Origin: Enterococcaceae bacterium
GTDB taxonomy: Bacteria; Bacillota; Bacilli; Lactobacillales; Enterococcaceae
Direction of reading: 5' to 3'
NCBI GenBank assembly: GCA_022649665.1
Contig: JALCOL010000002.1
Coordinates: 238,133-302,132 of the forward strand
DNA length: 64,000 nucleotides
The notes beneath the pieces were generated by a model, which saw nothing but the letters and a program-made list of their open reading frames with translations, was not told the DNA's origin and did no database searches. Positions 30,807 through 40,244 of the stretch are shown in pieces. Position numbers and translations under genes: made by a program. Each line of letters opens with the position of its first letter. The first letter of the stretch is position 1.

Positions 30807-31583
30807 ATGATTTTTGACAGCCATACCCATTTGAATTCGGACAAGTTTGCCGGCGAAGTGCCGGAACTTCTCGAACGCGCCAAAAAACTCGATGTGACTG
30901 AATTTGCCGTTGTCGGCTTTGATACGGAAAGCAATCAGCGCTCTCTGGCTTTGAGCGCGGAATATCAAAATATCTGGTCGATCATCGGCTGGCACCCGAC
31001 TGAAGTCAAAACTTATTCACGCGGTGCGGAGAAAACACTGGAGCAGCAGCTCGAAGATCCGAAAGCCGTCGCAGTCGGTGAGATCGGGCTCGATTATTAC
31101 TGGATGGAAGACCCGAAAGAAGCGCAGGAAAAGCTGTTCCGCCGCCAGATCGCGATCGCGCGCGAGCACCAGCTGCCGGTCGCGATCCATTGCCGCGACG
31201 CGTTTGCCGATACGTACCGTATTTTAAAGGAAGAACGGATCCACGAGCTGGGCGGGATCATGCACAGTTTTAACGGGGATCCGGAGTGGATGAAGCACTT
31301 TTTGGAGCTGGGGATGCACATCTCATTCAGCGGGGTCGTGACCTTCAAAAATGCTCCGGAAGTCCAGGCAGCAGCCAAAGAAGTGCCGCTGGAACGCCTG
31401 CTTGTTGAAACCGACGACCCGTATTTGACGCCGGTCCCGTACCGCGGCAAACGGAACGAACCCGGCTATACGCGCTATGTCGTGGAAAAAATCGCAGAAC
31501 TGCGCGATGTTCCGTGGCAAAAAATCGCTGCACAGACATTTCAAAATACCGCAGCACTCTTCGGGATCGAGGAGCGCTTATGA
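30807..31583 (+). CDS. tatD: TatD-family deoxyribonuclease
   Basis: The 258-residue TIM-barrel metallohydrolase begins with the metal motif DSHTHLNS, carries GEIGLDYYW and HCRDAF, and ends with ETDDPYLTPVPYRGK RNEP. TatD (YabD) enzymes are 3'-5' DNases or RNases linked to repair and RNA quality control. ATG 30807 follows AAAAGGAGC. It overlaps rnmV by ATGA. The metG-tatD-rnmV-rsmA order is the standard Firmicute one. Confidence 0.93.
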   Translation: MIFDSHTHLNSDKFAGEVPELLERAKKLDVTEFAVVGFDTESNQRSLALSAEYQNIWSIIGWHPTEVKTYSRGAEKTLEQQLEDPKAVAVGEIGLDYYWMEDPKEAQEKLFRRQIAIAREHQLPVAIHCRDAFADTYRILKEERIHELGGIMHSFNGDPEWMKHFLELGMHISFSGVVTFKNAPEVQAAAKEVPLERLLVETDDPYLTPVPYRGKRNEPGYTRYVVEKIAELRDVPWQKIAAQTFQNTAALFGIEERL

Positions 31584-32152
31584 CCCAAAAACTGCGGATC
31601 AAAGAAATCATCGTCGTTGAAGGCCGCGACGATACCCGCCGTTTGAAAGAAGTTTTTGATGTCGATACGATCGAGACACAAGGCTCGGCGATCAATGCCG
31701 CTACGCTGGAAAAGATCAAGTTAGCGCAAGAAACGCGCGGCGTGATCGTCTTTACCGATCCGGATTTTGCCGGCGAAAAAATCCGCCAGCGGATCATGGA
31801 AGAGATCCCAGCCGCCAAACATGCTTTTTTGAGCAAAAAAGAAGCCCGTCCGCAAAAAAGCGGCGGCAGCTTGGGAGTCGAGCATGCCAGTCCAGCAGCG
31901 CTCAAAGAAGCGCTCCAAAGTGTAGCTGCGCCGGGAAGTGTGCGGACCGGTGAGATCACGCGCGGAGATCTTTTGGAGTATGGGCTGATCAATACACCGG
32001 CGTCGAAAGGCCGCCGCCAGCTTTTGGGTGAGAAGCTCAGGATCGGAACGACGAACGGTAAACAATTATTAAAAAGATTACGCATGTTTGAGATTTCCAA
32101 AGCTGAATTTATTGCTATAATGAAAGAAATCGAGGAGGAGCTGCATGACTGA
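31580..32152 (+). CDS. rnmV: Ribonuclease M5
   Basis: The 190-residue protein consists of a TOPRIM domain ([26 protein letters not shown]) plus a C-terminal region typical of RNase M5, which matures 5S rRNA with ribosomal protein L18. ATG 31580 overlaps the tatD stop (ATGA) and the 3' end overlaps rsmA by 8 bases. Confidence 0.93.
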   Translation: MTQKLRIKEIIVVEGRDDTRRLKEVFDVDTIETQGSAINAATLEKIKLAQETRGVIVFTDPDFAGEKIRQRIMEEIPAAKHAFLSKKEARPQKSGGSLGVEHASPAALKEALQSVAAPGSVRTGEITRGDLLEYGLINTPASKGRRQLLGEKLRIGTTNGKQLLKRLRMFEISKAEFIAIMKEIEEELHD

Positions 32153-33032
32153 AAACCAACGTCCGCTGATCGCCACACCGACCCGGACCCGAGCGATATT
32201 GGAAAAATATCGATTGGGTGCGAAAAAAAGTCTGGGGCAAAATTTTATTACCGAACCGAACATTTTGCGGAAGATCGTTTCGACGGCTGCGATCAACGAT
32301 GCGACCAATGTGATCGAAGTCGGACCGGGGATCGGCGCCTTGACCGAACTTTTAGCGCAGTCAGCGCGCGAAGTGCTCGCTTTTGAGATCGATCAGCGGC
32401 TCTTGACGGTCCTCAGCGAGACGCTTTCACCCTATCACAATATCAAGATCATCCATCAAGACATTTTGAAAACTGACTTGGCGCAAGCCGTCCAGCAATT
32501 TTCCGACCCGACGCTTCCGCTTAAAGTCGTTGCAAACTTGCCGTATTATATTACGACCCCGATCATGATGCACTTTTTAGAAAGTGGGGTACCGGTCGCT
32601 GAGATGGTCTTGATGGTCCAAAAAGAGGTCGCGGACCGGCTAAGTGCTTCGCCGGGAACCAAAGCATACGGTTCGCTTTCGATCGCAGTCCAGTACTATA
32701 TGGAAACGAAAACCGCCTTCATCGTGCCGCGGACGGTTTTTACGCCGCAGCCGAATGTCGATTCGGCGATCATCCAGCTGACCCGCCGCGCTCAGCCGCT
32801 TGTCGAACTGCAAGATGAAAAAGGTTTTTTCCAATTGGTCCGCGGTGCTTTTCATTCCAGACGCAAGACACTCTGGAATAATTTATTGATGCTTTACGGG
32901 AAAAATGATGCAACTAAAGAACGGTTGACTCAGGCGCTTGCTAAGAGCGGGATCGATCCGAAACGCCGCGGCGAAACACTTTCGATCGAAGAATTCGCTA
33001 AGCTGAGCAATTGTCTAGCGGTCACCAAATAG
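32145..33032 (+). CDS. rsmA: 16S rRNA dimethyladenosine transferase RsmA (KsgA)
   Basis: The 295-residue SAM enzyme dimethylates A1518 and A1519 of 16S rRNA. Seen: [22 protein letters not shown] motif [15 protein letters not shown] and catalytic [10 protein letters not shown]. The C-terminal head domain is normal. ATG 32145 follows GAGGAGCTGC inside rnmV, so translation of the two is probably coupled. Confidence 0.95.
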   Translation: MTENQRPLIATPTRTRAILEKYRLGAKKSLGQNFITEPNILRKIVSTAAINDATNVIEVGPGIGALTELLAQSAREVLAFEIDQRLLTVLSETLSPYHNIKIIHQDILKTDLAQAVQQFSDPTLPLKVVANLPYYITTPIMMHFLESGVPVAEMVLMVQKEVADRLSASPGTKAYGSLSIAVQYYMETKTAFIVPRTVFTPQPNVDSAIIQLTRRAQPLVELQDEKGFFQLVRGAFHSRRKTLWNNLLMLYGKNDATKERLTQALAKSGIDPKRRGETLSIEEFAKLSNCLAVTK

Positions 33033-33044
33033 GGGGAGAACACG

Positions 33045-33467
33045 ATGAAAATCGCACTGATCGCGCATGACCGGCAAAAGCCGGAAATGATCAAATTCGC
33101 AACTGCTTATCAGGAAATTTTGAAGCACCATGATTTGTACGCCACCGGGATGACCGGTAAAAAAGTGATGGAAGCGACTGATTTAAAAGTTCATTGCTTC
33201 AAGTCGGGGCCGATGGGCGGCGATCAGCAAGTCGGCGCGATGATCTCGGAAGACGCGATGGATCTGGTGATCTTCCTGCGCGATCCCTTGACAGCTCAGC
33301 CACATGAACCAGATGTCAATGCATTGATCCGTTTGTGCGATGTGTATGAGATTCCGCTGGCAACGAATCTTGGAACCGCGGAGGTTTTGATCCGCGGACT
33401 CAAAATGGGACTCTTGGATTTTCGCAATCTCGTTCATGAAACCGGGCATGAATTTTTTAATCTTTAA
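33045..33467 (+). CDS. mgsA: Methylglyoxal synthase
   Basis: The 140-residue enzyme converts dihydroxyacetone phosphate to methylglyoxal. Seen: [13 protein letters not shown] at the start, [11 protein letters not shown] (phosphate binding), [14 protein letters not shown] and [15 protein letters not shown] with the catalytic Asp. Length is canonical. ATG 33045 follows AGGGGGAG 12 bases after rsmA, probably the last gene of the operon. Methylglyoxal may connect to lactaldehyde and FucO; that is inference. Confidence 0.94.
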   Translation: MKIALIAHDRQKPEMIKFATAYQEILKHHDLYATGMTGKKVMEATDLKVHCFKSGPMGGDQQVGAMISEDAMDLVIFLRDPLTAQPHEPDVNALIRLCDVYEIPLATNLGTAEVLIRGLKMGLLDFRNLVHETGHEFFNL

Positions 33468-33485
33468 AATTCCATGAGAATTTCA

Positions 33486-33514
33486 TTGAAACAATCTTTC
33501 TTTTGTGCTAAAGT
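33486..33514 (+). promoter_or_regulatory. Promoter of THF riboswitch-folT
   Basis: TTGAAA (33486-33491) and TAAAGT (33509-33514) are 17 bp apart; transcription would start shortly before the aptamer. Confidence 0.75.
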
Positions 33515-33534
33515 CACTATGACCCCGCGGGTCG

Positions 33535-33640
33535 AAAAAATCAGAGTAGGAAGCAAAGCGTTAAGTGCCGAAAAGATGGGATGTTGCTTTTTGGACGAAG
33601 CATTTATGCGCGGTTTTGCTTTCGCATTCGCTGCATTTTT
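33535..33640 (+). promoter_or_regulatory. Tetrahydrofolate (THF) riboswitch
   Basis: The conserved THF aptamer blocks occur in order: AGAGTAG (33543-33549), GCGTTAAGTG (33558-33567), GATGGGATGT, ACGAAGC (33595-33601), GCGCGGT and GCATTCGCTG. The closing stem P1 is AAAAATCAG (33535-33543) with CTGCATTTTT (33631-33640). After the aptamer, CATTCGCT can pair instead with AGCGGAATG and break P1. No terminator with a T run is evident, so control may act on translation at the TAAGGAG before folT. Folate-bound state is expected to reduce folT expression. Confidence 0.9.
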
Positions 33641-33675
33641 AGCGGAATGTGGCAGCTCTTAAGGAGATGCACAGC

Positions 33676-34194
33676 ATGAAAAAATTGGATACACGATCAT
33701 TGATTTTTCTGGCACTATTGGTGGCGCTCAGCTATGTCTTGAGTTTCTTTTCGATCGGGACACCGCTTCTGCGCGTAGGTTTCGGGTTTATCCCGACGAA
33801 TTTGATGGGTTTTCTTTTTGGGCCGCTTTGGGGCGGGATCGGGGCAGCGATCGCCGACATTATCGGCGCAACACTCAACCCGCAAGGCGCGTATTTTCCG
33901 GGATTTACGCTGAATGCAATGATTTCAGGGGCCCTGTACGGCTATTTTTATTTTGGAAAGAAAATCACTTTCAAACGAACATTTCTGGCGATCTTAGTCG
34001 TTTCGGTCCTGATCAATCTGATCTTGACGCCGATGTGGCTTACGATCATGTATAAGACACCGTTTTGGGCGCAAATGCCGCCGCGGATCGTTAAAAACTT
34101 GATCACGATCCCGCTGCATAGTCTGATCATGACTTTTTTGATGGCGCGCTTGCCATTCAATCGATTTTTAAAATTAAAAAGCAAAGCAGCTTAG
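33676..34194 (+). CDS. folT: Folate ECF transporter S component FolT
   Basis: The 172-residue membrane protein with about six helices matches the FolT family: LRVGFGFIPTNLMGFLFGPL, GGIGAAIADIIGATLNPQGA and PGFTLNAMISGALYGYFY. It binds folate and works with the shared ECF energising module encoded elsewhere. ATG 33676 follows TAAGGAG; the THF riboswitch just upstream confirms the substrate class. A 20-bp terminator stem follows. Confidence 0.92.
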   Translation: MKKLDTRSLIFLALLVALSYVLSFFSIGTPLLRVGFGFIPTNLMGFLFGPLWGGIGAAIADIIGATLNPQGAYFPGFTLNAMISGALYGYFYFGKKITFKRTFLAILVVSVLINLILTPMWLTIMYKTPFWAQMPPRIVKNLITIPLHSLIMTFLMARLPFNRFLKLKSKAA

Positions 34195-34228
34195 TTCCGA
34201 AACTGTGTGCTTGGAACACCATTTAACT

Positions 34229-34270
34229 GAAAACAGGACCCTGACAAACCTTTGTCAGGGTCCTGTTTTC
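34229..34270. terminator. Bidirectional terminator between folT and ABC exporter
   Basis: Two perfect 20-nt arms (34229-34248 and 34251-34270) containing GGACCCTGACAAA and its complement leave a two-base gap, with A-rich and T-rich ends. It ends both converging transcripts and overlaps the stop codon of the exporter gene. Confidence 0.92.
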
Positions 34271-36017
34271 AGCTTTTTTCAAATTGCGAGGCGTAAAGAG
34301 CTGCGTAATAGCCGCCCTTTTTGAGCAGTTCAGTGTGATCGCCGACTTCGACGACCTGTCCTTCTTTCATGACCAGGATCTGGTCAGCATTTTGGATCGT
34401 TTTCAGGCGATGCGCGATCACAAAACTGGTTTTGCCTTCCATTAATTTCGTTAAAGCCGCTTGGATCCGCGCCTCAGTCAAAGTATCGACAGAACTGGTG
34501 GCTTCATCCAAGATCAGCATTGGCGGTTGCGCCAGGATCGTGCGCGCGATCGTCAAAAGTTGTTTTTGCCCGGCGGAGATCTCGAGGCCGCTTTTTCCGA
34601 GAGGCGTCGCGTAACCTTGCGGCAAACGGCTGATGAATTCATGGATGTTGGCTTCTTTAGCAGCTTTGATCATTTCATCCAGGCTCGCCTCGGGATTGCC
34701 GAAGCGCAGATTTTCAGCGATCGTGCCGTCCATCAGCCAGGTTTCTTGGAGCACCATCCCAAAGGCTTTGCGCAAGTCGCTGCGCCTGAGCTGGCGAATA
34801 TCGCGGCCGTCCAGGGTGATGCGGCCCTGATCGATTTCGTAAAAGCGCATCAGCAAATTGACGAGTGTCGATTTGCCGGCGCCGGTCTTGCCGACGATCG
34901 CGACCATCTCGCCTGGGGAGACCCGCAAATTAAAATCACGGATCAGCGGCACGCTCGGTACATAAGAGAAATAGACATGTTCGAAAGCGACCGCCCCGCG
35001 GACTGTTTCAAGGGGCAAGGGCGTTTTCGGATCTGGGGTTTCTTCTTTGCTTTCTAAGATCATAAAGCTGCGTTCTGCACCGACAAGTGCCGTTTGGATC
35101 TGGCTTGTGATGCCCGAGAGATCGATAAACGGCTTGGAAAATTGGCTGGCATACAGCGTGAAGCTGGTAATCACGCCGATCGTGATCCCGCGGCCGCCGC
35201 GGAGCAGCAAAAGACCGCCGACCGCGCCGATCGCGATATAAGCCAAATGATCAACAAAACGAGCAGAAGGATTTGCAAGCGATGAGGCGAATTGCGCTTT
35301 TTGGCCCACGCGGTAGAGCCGTTGATTTTGTTTTTCAAAAGCTGCCTGCGTCGCGTCTTCATGCTGAAAAGCTTTGACGAGCATCTGGTTGGAAACATGT
35401 TCATTGACGAAGCCGCTGATCTTGCCCAGCACACTTTGCTGGCGAGCGAATGATTTCTGCGAAAAGAAGGCGATCGCATAATTGACGACGATGATCAGCG
35501 GAGTCGCGATCAGCACGATCAGCGTCATCGAGCGGCTTTGTCCAAGCATGAATGCCAGACTCAAAAGCAGGACCGGCACTCCGAGAAACGCTTGGCTCAA
35601 AAGGCTGGTCAGCGCGATCGCGATGTTGTCCATGTCGTTCGTATAGCGCGAGAGGATGTCGCCTTCCGCATGGCTGTCGAACCACGCGACCGGCAGCACA
35701 TTGAGCTTGGTGCTGCAATCATTTCGGAGACGTGCGATCGCTTGGTAAGAAACATGATTAGCGAGGCGCTGCGCGAAGTATTGCGCGAGCGAAGTTGCCA
35801 AATAGATGAAAACGAGCAGCAGCAGTATTTTGGTGAGTTCAGGAAAACGGACTTTGCCGATCCCAACCATCTGATCCATGGCGCGCCCGACGGCAAATGT
35901 CGAAGCAACGCCGGCGAGCGCCGCAACTGCCCCGATCAAAAAGCCGGCCAGCACGGCCATGCGGTACGGCGTCAAATAAGAGAAGATTCGTTTGATCGTT
36001 CCAGCAGAAAATTTCAT
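34269..36017 (-). CDS. ABC exporter half-transporter, degenerate signature partner
   Basis: The 582-residue half-transporter has six membrane helices (about 1-310) followed by one ATPase domain: Walker A GKTGAGKST near residue 375, Walker B MLILDEATSSVD with the catalytic Glu, and H-loop IAHR. Its signature motif is ISAGQ instead of LSGGQ. Start ATG 36017 overlaps the preceding gene's stop (ATGA). With the gene at 36014-37738 it forms a heterodimeric exporter of the LmrCD/BmrCD type; lipids or drugs are typical substrates, none is shown here. Confidence 0.9.
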   Translation of the reverse strand: MKFSAGTIKRIFSYLTPYRMAVLAGFLIGAVAALAGVASTFAVGRAMDQMVGIGKVRFPELTKILLLLVFIYLATSLAQYFAQRLANHVSYQAIARLRNDCSTKLNVLPVAWFDSHAEGDILSRYTNDMDNIAIALTSLLSQAFLGVPVLLLSLAFMLGQSRSMTLIVLIATPLIIVVNYAIAFFSQKSFARQQSVLGKISGFVNEHVSNQMLVKAFQHEDATQAAFEKQNQRLYRVGQKAQFASSLANPSARFVDHLAYIAIGAVGGLLLLRGGRGITIGVITSFTLYASQFSKPFIDLSGITSQIQTALVGAERSFMILESKEETPDPKTPLPLETVRGAVAFEHVYFSYVPSVPLIRDFNLRVSPGEMVAIVGKTGAGKSTLVNLLMRFYEIDQGRITLDGRDIRQLRRSDLRKAFGMVLQETWLMDGTIAENLRFGNPEASLDEMIKAAKEANIHEFISRLPQGYATPLGKSGLEISAGQKQLLTIARTILAQPPMLILDEATSSVDTLTEARIQAALTKLMEGKTSFVIAHRLKTIQNADQILVMKEGQVVEVGDHTELLKKGGYYAALYASQFEKS

Positions 36018-37738
36018 AAGGCCAGCTCGCTTTCTTGGGAGGCGGAGAGCTCCTGGTATTCTTTGCAGCTTGCTAACAATTCACGATCAGTGCCAAGACC
36101 AGCAGCACGGCCGTCCGCTAATACCAGGATCTGTTCAGCGTCCTTCAGCGAACTGATCCGCTGCGAGGTCAAACAGACGGTGGTGTCCGCCAAACTTTTC
36201 TTCAGCGATTGACGCAGCGCCAGATCGGTTTCATAGTCGAGTGCCGACAGCGCATCATCGAGCAGGAGGAGCGGCGGCTTTTTGATCACCGCACGGGCGA
36301 TCGCCAGCCGCTGCTTTTGCCCGCCGGAAAGATTTTGCCCGCCTTCTTCCAAAAGGCTGTCGAGCTGCTGGGGCAGGCGGCGGACGAAGGCGGCGATCTG
36401 CGCGATCTCGAGCGCTTCCCAGCACTCTTCGTCGGTCGCTGCGGCTTTTCCCCACTGAAGATTGGCACGGATCGTCCCGGTCATTAAAACAGCATGCTGC
36501 GGAACGATCCCGATCACGCGCCGGACGTCTTTGATCAAGAGGCTCGCGAGCGGATCCCCTGCAAACAGGATCGTGCCGCGGCTCGGATCAAAGAAGCGCG
36601 GGATCAGCTGCAAAAGCGTTGATTTTCCGCTGCCGGTCGCACCAGTGATCCCGAGCCATTTGCCGCGCGGCAGTGTAAATGCGATGTCACTTAAGGCGTC
36701 GCCGCGCGCTTCGGGATAGCGGAAGGAAACATCTTGAAACACGAGCAGATCGGGCCCTGAAAGATCAGTCAGCGCGATTTCTCCGGGAGTGAGCACCGGT
36801 TCCGCGTCAAAAACATCTTGGATCCGTTTGCCGGAAGCTTCTGCGCGTGTAAAAAGAATCGCCAAGTTGGTGACAACGATCAGTGCTAAAAGCATTTGAT
36901 TCATATAGTTGATCAAGGCTAAGATTTGCCCTTGCTGGAGCGTCCCGAGATCGATCCGGATCGCACCGAAATATAATAGAAATAAAATCGCACCATTCAT
37001 CACGAGCGTCGTCAAAGGGGAAAGAAGCGCAGAGATATTAGCGACATGGGTCGAAGCGCTCGCCAAGCGGTCGCTCGTTGCGAGATTGTTTTTGGTAAAA
37101 AAGCCTTCGCGCCGAAAAGCGCGGATCACGCGGACCCCGCTCAGCGTTTGGGCGATCTGGCGATTCAGCTGATCAAGCATCTGCTGGACTTTTTCATACA
37201 GCGGGACGGTTTTTTGGATAATAAAGATGAGAATAAATAAAAAAAGCGGAAAAGTCGCCAGAAAGATCAGGCCCATTTGCCACTGGATGTAAAAAGCCAT
37301 GATGATCGAACCGATGCTTAAAAAAGGTGCGCGCATAAAAAGGCGCATAAACATCGCCAGCGCCGTTTGGACTTGTGTGATGTCATTGGTCAAGCGTGTG
37401 ATCAACGTATCGGTTCCAAAGCGGCTCAACGTTTCAGCATCAAGCGCATTGATCTTGCGCATCAGCTCATTGCGCAGGCGGGTCCCAAGGCCTTGCGAGG
37501 AAACTGAGGCAAAATACTGGCAAACCAGCGCTGACAAAATCCCGGCAGCGGCCATCGCGACCATCACACCGGCGTAATGCATAATCAAGGCAGAATCGCG
37601 ATGTTTGATACCCTGATCGATCAATTTTGCCATTTGGAGCGGCAAAAGCAGCTCAAAGATCGCCTCTAAAAGCTTGAAAAGCGGGGCCAGAAAAATCTGC
37701 AGCCGGTAGCCTTTCGTATATTTGAATAAAGGAAGCAT
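36014..37738 (-). CDS. ABC exporter half-transporter, degenerate Walker B partner
   Basis: The 574-residue half-transporter has six helices and an ATPase domain with Walker A GATGSGKST (near residue 365), an intact LSGGQKQRLAIARA signature and Walker B LLLLDDALSALD, where the catalytic Glu is Asp. Its Walker B pairs with the partner's ISAGQ in the dimer, so one ATP site is degenerate and the other consensus, as in known heterodimeric exporters. I start at ATG 37738, preceded by GGAGTGAG; an upstream ATG at 37777 is in frame but lacks a ribosome-binding site. This is the first gene of the pair. Confidence 0.9.
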   Translation of the reverse strand: MLPLFKYTKGYRLQIFLAPLFKLLEAIFELLLPLQMAKLIDQGIKHRDSALIMHYAGVMVAMAAAGILSALVCQYFASVSSQGLGTRLRNELMRKINALDAETLSRFGTDTLITRLTNDITQVQTALAMFMRLFMRAPFLSIGSIIMAFYIQWQMGLIFLATFPLFLFILIFIIQKTVPLYEKVQQMLDQLNRQIAQTLSGVRVIRAFRREGFFTKNNLATSDRLASASTHVANISALLSPLTTLVMNGAILFLLYFGAIRIDLGTLQQGQILALINYMNQMLLALIVVTNLAILFTRAEASGKRIQDVFDAEPVLTPGEIALTDLSGPDLLVFQDVSFRYPEARGDALSDIAFTLPRGKWLGITGATGSGKSTLLQLIPRFFDPSRGTILFAGDPLASLLIKDVRRVIGIVPQHAVLMTGTIRANLQWGKAAATDEECWEALEIAQIAAFVRRLPQQLDSLLEEGGQNLSGGQKQRLAIARAVIKKPPLLLLDDALSALDYETDLALRQSLKKSLADTTVCLTSQRISSLKDAEQILVLADGRAAGLGTDRELLASCKEYQELSASQESELAL

Positions 37739-37835
37739 ATTCTCACTCCATTTCGATATCGATTGCTTTGCCTTCATAGTTCATAGTTTTCTCTAAGGAA
37801 ATTCTTTGCTAAAATGAGACGAAGGAGGTTTTTAC

Positions 37836-38717
37836 GTGGCAATCCAAGTCTTTATTATACTCTTTTTTGCTTATTCAGTGATCGGCTGGCTTTGGGAGAC
37901 GATCTATTGCTCGCTCAAAGCGCACCACTATGTATACCGCGGCTTTTTGGTCGGACCTTACTGCCCGATCTACGCGTTCGGGATCATGGGGGTCGTGATG
38001 GCGACAAAAGATGTGCAGGCAAATATTTTCTTGCTGTTCGTTGTGTCGGCCGCCTTTTGTACCATCTTAGAATATGTCACAAGCTGGGCACTTGAAAAAT
38101 TATTCCACGCGACATGGTGGGACTATAAAGATGTACCGTTCAATATCAATGGCCGGATCGCTCTGCCTGTTTCACTCGGCTGGGGGATCGGCTGTACCTG
38201 GGTCGTCCGCTGGCTCCATCCGCGTGTGCTGGAAATCGCGGAGAAAGTTGCAGACAATTGGGGCTGGGTCGCGTGGGTGATCGCACTCGTGATGATCACC
38301 GATACGTGTTACACTTTGGTCAATATGCTTGCTTTCCGACGGGCCGTTTCGCAAGTCGGCGCACTCCTCAAAGAGAAGCGCGATAGTTTGCAGGAAAATG
38401 TCGAAATGGGGGCGGCGCGCCTGAAAGCGGATGTCGGAGCTTCCGTTGAAGACTTCGTCGCCAAACGCAAAGAAAACAGCGAACGCTACCGCTTGGCAGT
38501 CGCTGAGATCAAAGAGCATCCGGAGAAATTCTTCCCCAAACTGCCGCATACGCCGACGATGCGCCGTTTTTTGCGGAATTTTCCGGCGCTCAAATTTCCG
38601 GAATATCCGGATATCTTCAGTTTGAAAGCCATCTTGGAGACCGCGATCGCCCGCCGGCGTCATACGCAGCAAAAGAAAGGAAATCAGCAAAATGATCAGA
38701 AACGCAACAAAGAATGA
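37836..38717 (+). CDS. Putative ABC-transporter type IV family membrane protein (PF06541)
   Basis: The 293-residue protein has about five membrane helices in residues 1-175 with family features FFAYSVIGWLWETIYCS, YRGFLVGPYCPIYAFG and HATWWDYKDVPFNINGR, then a ~115-residue cytoplasmic Lys/Glu-rich tail that looks coiled. The family is annotated as ABC permease-like, but no ATPase lies beside it and function is unknown. GTG 37836 follows GAAGGAGG. The 3' end overlaps the acetyltransferase gene by 26 bases. Confidence 0.8.
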   Translation: MAIQVFIILFFAYSVIGWLWETIYCSLKAHHYVYRGFLVGPYCPIYAFGIMGVVMATKDVQANIFLLFVVSAAFCTILEYVTSWALEKLFHATWWDYKDVPFNINGRIALPVSLGWGIGCTWVVRWLHPRVLEIAEKVADNWGWVAWVIALVMITDTCYTLVNMLAFRRAVSQVGALLKEKRDSLQENVEMGAARLKADVGASVEDFVAKRKENSERYRLAVAEIKEHPEKFFPKLPHTPTMRRFLRNFPALKFPEYPDIFSLKAILETAIARRRHTQQKKGNQQNDQKRNKE

Positions 38718-39255
38718 TTTGCCGCAAGTCTTGCCGCTTGTGATGGATATTTTTAAAGACATGGAGCTGCCGGTCATGCAGCAGTATCCGGAAAAGGAAG
38801 TGCTGGAGCGATTGAACGAAGCCGCTCAAGATCCGCGCTACCGCTATCATTGGGAGCGCGCGATCGTGGCCGAAGACGCTGGCGAGATCCTCGGGGCAGC
38901 GTTCGGTTATCCGGCCGAAGACGAACCGGCGATCGATACCGCGTGGAATCGTTTGAAGACTCGTGAAGGAACCTCGATCCCGCCGCTCTTTGAAGATCCG
39001 GAAGTGTATCCGCACGAATGGTATTTGGATACGCTGATTGTCAGCCGCAATGCCCGCGGCCACGGCATCGGGACCAAGCTTTTGCAGGCTGTCCCGCAAG
39101 TCGCCTCGGCGAGCGGCAAGCACCTTGTCGGCTTGAATGTGGATCAAAAAAACCCAAAAGCCGAAAAACTTTACCGGCAGATGGGTTTTCAAAAAGTAGG
39201 CGAGATGATCATCAGCGCCCACCGCTATAATCACCTCCAGCAGCCGCTCAAATAA
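38692..39255 (+). CDS. GNAT family N-acetyltransferase
   Basis: The 187-residue GNAT protein has the acetyl-CoA binding motif RNARGHGIGTKLL and the closing LNVDQKNPKAEKLYRQMGF. Substrate unknown. ATG 38692 follows AAAGGAAA and overlaps the preceding membrane protein gene, so co-translation is likely. Confidence 0.85.
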   Translation: MIRNATKNDLPQVLPLVMDIFKDMELPVMQQYPEKEVLERLNEAAQDPRYRYHWERAIVAEDAGEILGAAFGYPAEDEPAIDTAWNRLKTREGTSIPPLFEDPEVYPHEWYLDTLIVSRNARGHGIGTKLLQAVPQVASASGKHLVGLNVDQKNPKAEKLYRQMGFQKVGEMIISAHRYNHLQQPLK

Positions 39256-39260
39256 AGCGC

Positions 39261-40136
39261 TCAGCGGTGATGTTCGATTTGCAGCAGGCGGCGGATCGCC
39301 ATCGCGACGCCGTCTTCGCTGTTAATGCCGGTGATCCAATCGACTTTTTCTTTGACATCTTCGAGCGCATTTTCCATCGCGACTGAAAGACCAGCTGTCT
39401 CCAGCATATTCAGATCATTTTCACTGTCGCCGATCGCCATGATCTCTTTTGCCGAAAGGTCGTTCATCGCGGCGAAACGCGCCAAAGCTTTGCCTTTTTG
39501 AGCTTTGATCTGATTGATCTCGATATTGCCGGCCGCTGAAGAGGTGACTTTCAAATTCGGCAGCTCCAGCAAGCGGTCTTTCAATGCGCTCAGCGGGTTG
39601 CGTTCATTCAAGCTGAAAGCCATGAATTTTAAGAGATGGATCGAAGAATTCGTAAAGAGGATCTCGTACGTCGGGACATATTCAACGGCGAGCCGTGCTA
39701 AATAGTTGGAACTCATCGCGATCGCTTTTTGCGGCGAAATCTCGGGATTGTTTTTCAAGATCGATTGGGCCGAATGCGTGACGCGTTCGGCTTGATTTGT
39801 AGAGTAAACGCCGCGGTCAGTCGCGATCTCAAAGTAGACGCCGCTTTTTTTCAAGATCTGGGCGATCTGGATGCCTTGGTCTTTCGGGATCTCTTCCAGC
39901 GCCACCATTTTATGGTTCGCATCAAAAATCTGTGCGCCGTTGCTCGTGATCATTGGAAATTTCAAGCCGGTTTTTTCGATCGGCGGAATTGCTTCGGTAA
40001 AACTGCGTCCGGTCGCGATGACAAAGATCAGTCCGGCCGCTTGCGCTTTGCGGATCATTTCCTGATTCGTGCGGCTGATCTCTTGATTCGGATCGAGAAG
40101 CGTGCCATCCATATCTGAAGCAATCATTTTGATCAT
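39261..40136 (-). CDS. HAD-superfamily (Cof-type) phosphatase
   Basis: The 291-residue Cof/IIB HAD hydrolase has motif I DMDGTLLD near the N-terminus, motif II VIATGRS, a Lys in motif III (KAQKGKALARF) and motif IV GDSENDLNML. Such enzymes dephosphorylate sugar phosphates, FMN or PLP; the substrate is not predictable. ATG 40136 is chosen to give MIKMIASDMDG; the ribosome-binding site is weak and the frame is open upstream to 40187. Confidence 0.85.
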   Translation of the reverse strand: MIKMIASDMDGTLLDPNQEISRTNQEMIRKAQAAGLIFVIATGRSFTEAIPPIEKTGLKFPMITSNGAQIFDANHKMVALEEIPKDQGIQIAQILKKSGVYFEIATDRGVYSTNQAERVTHSAQSILKNNPEISPQKAIAMSSNYLARLAVEYVPTYEILFTNSSIHLLKFMAFSLNERNPLSALKDRLLELPNLKVTSSAAGNIEINQIKAQKGKALARFAAMNDLSAKEIMAIGDSENDLNMLETAGLSVAMENALEDVKEKVDWITGINSEDGVAMAIRRLLQIEHHR

Positions 40137-40244
40137 AAAGTCACTACTTTCACTTGGTTTTGTTGTTTTAAGTGTATCATTTTTCAATGCCGGAGCAAAT
40201 GAAAGAGTTGCTCCGCGTCAAATGATCGGAAAGGAAGTTTTGCC

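Noticed and set aside
34461..35057. 198-codon ORF antisense to the ABC exporter
   Set aside because: Shadow frame; the composition mirrors the exporter's codons and no family features appear.
35538..36212. 224-codon ORF antisense across the two ABC exporter genes
   Set aside because: Spans both ATPase genes in antisense, lacks a start context and recognisable sequence.
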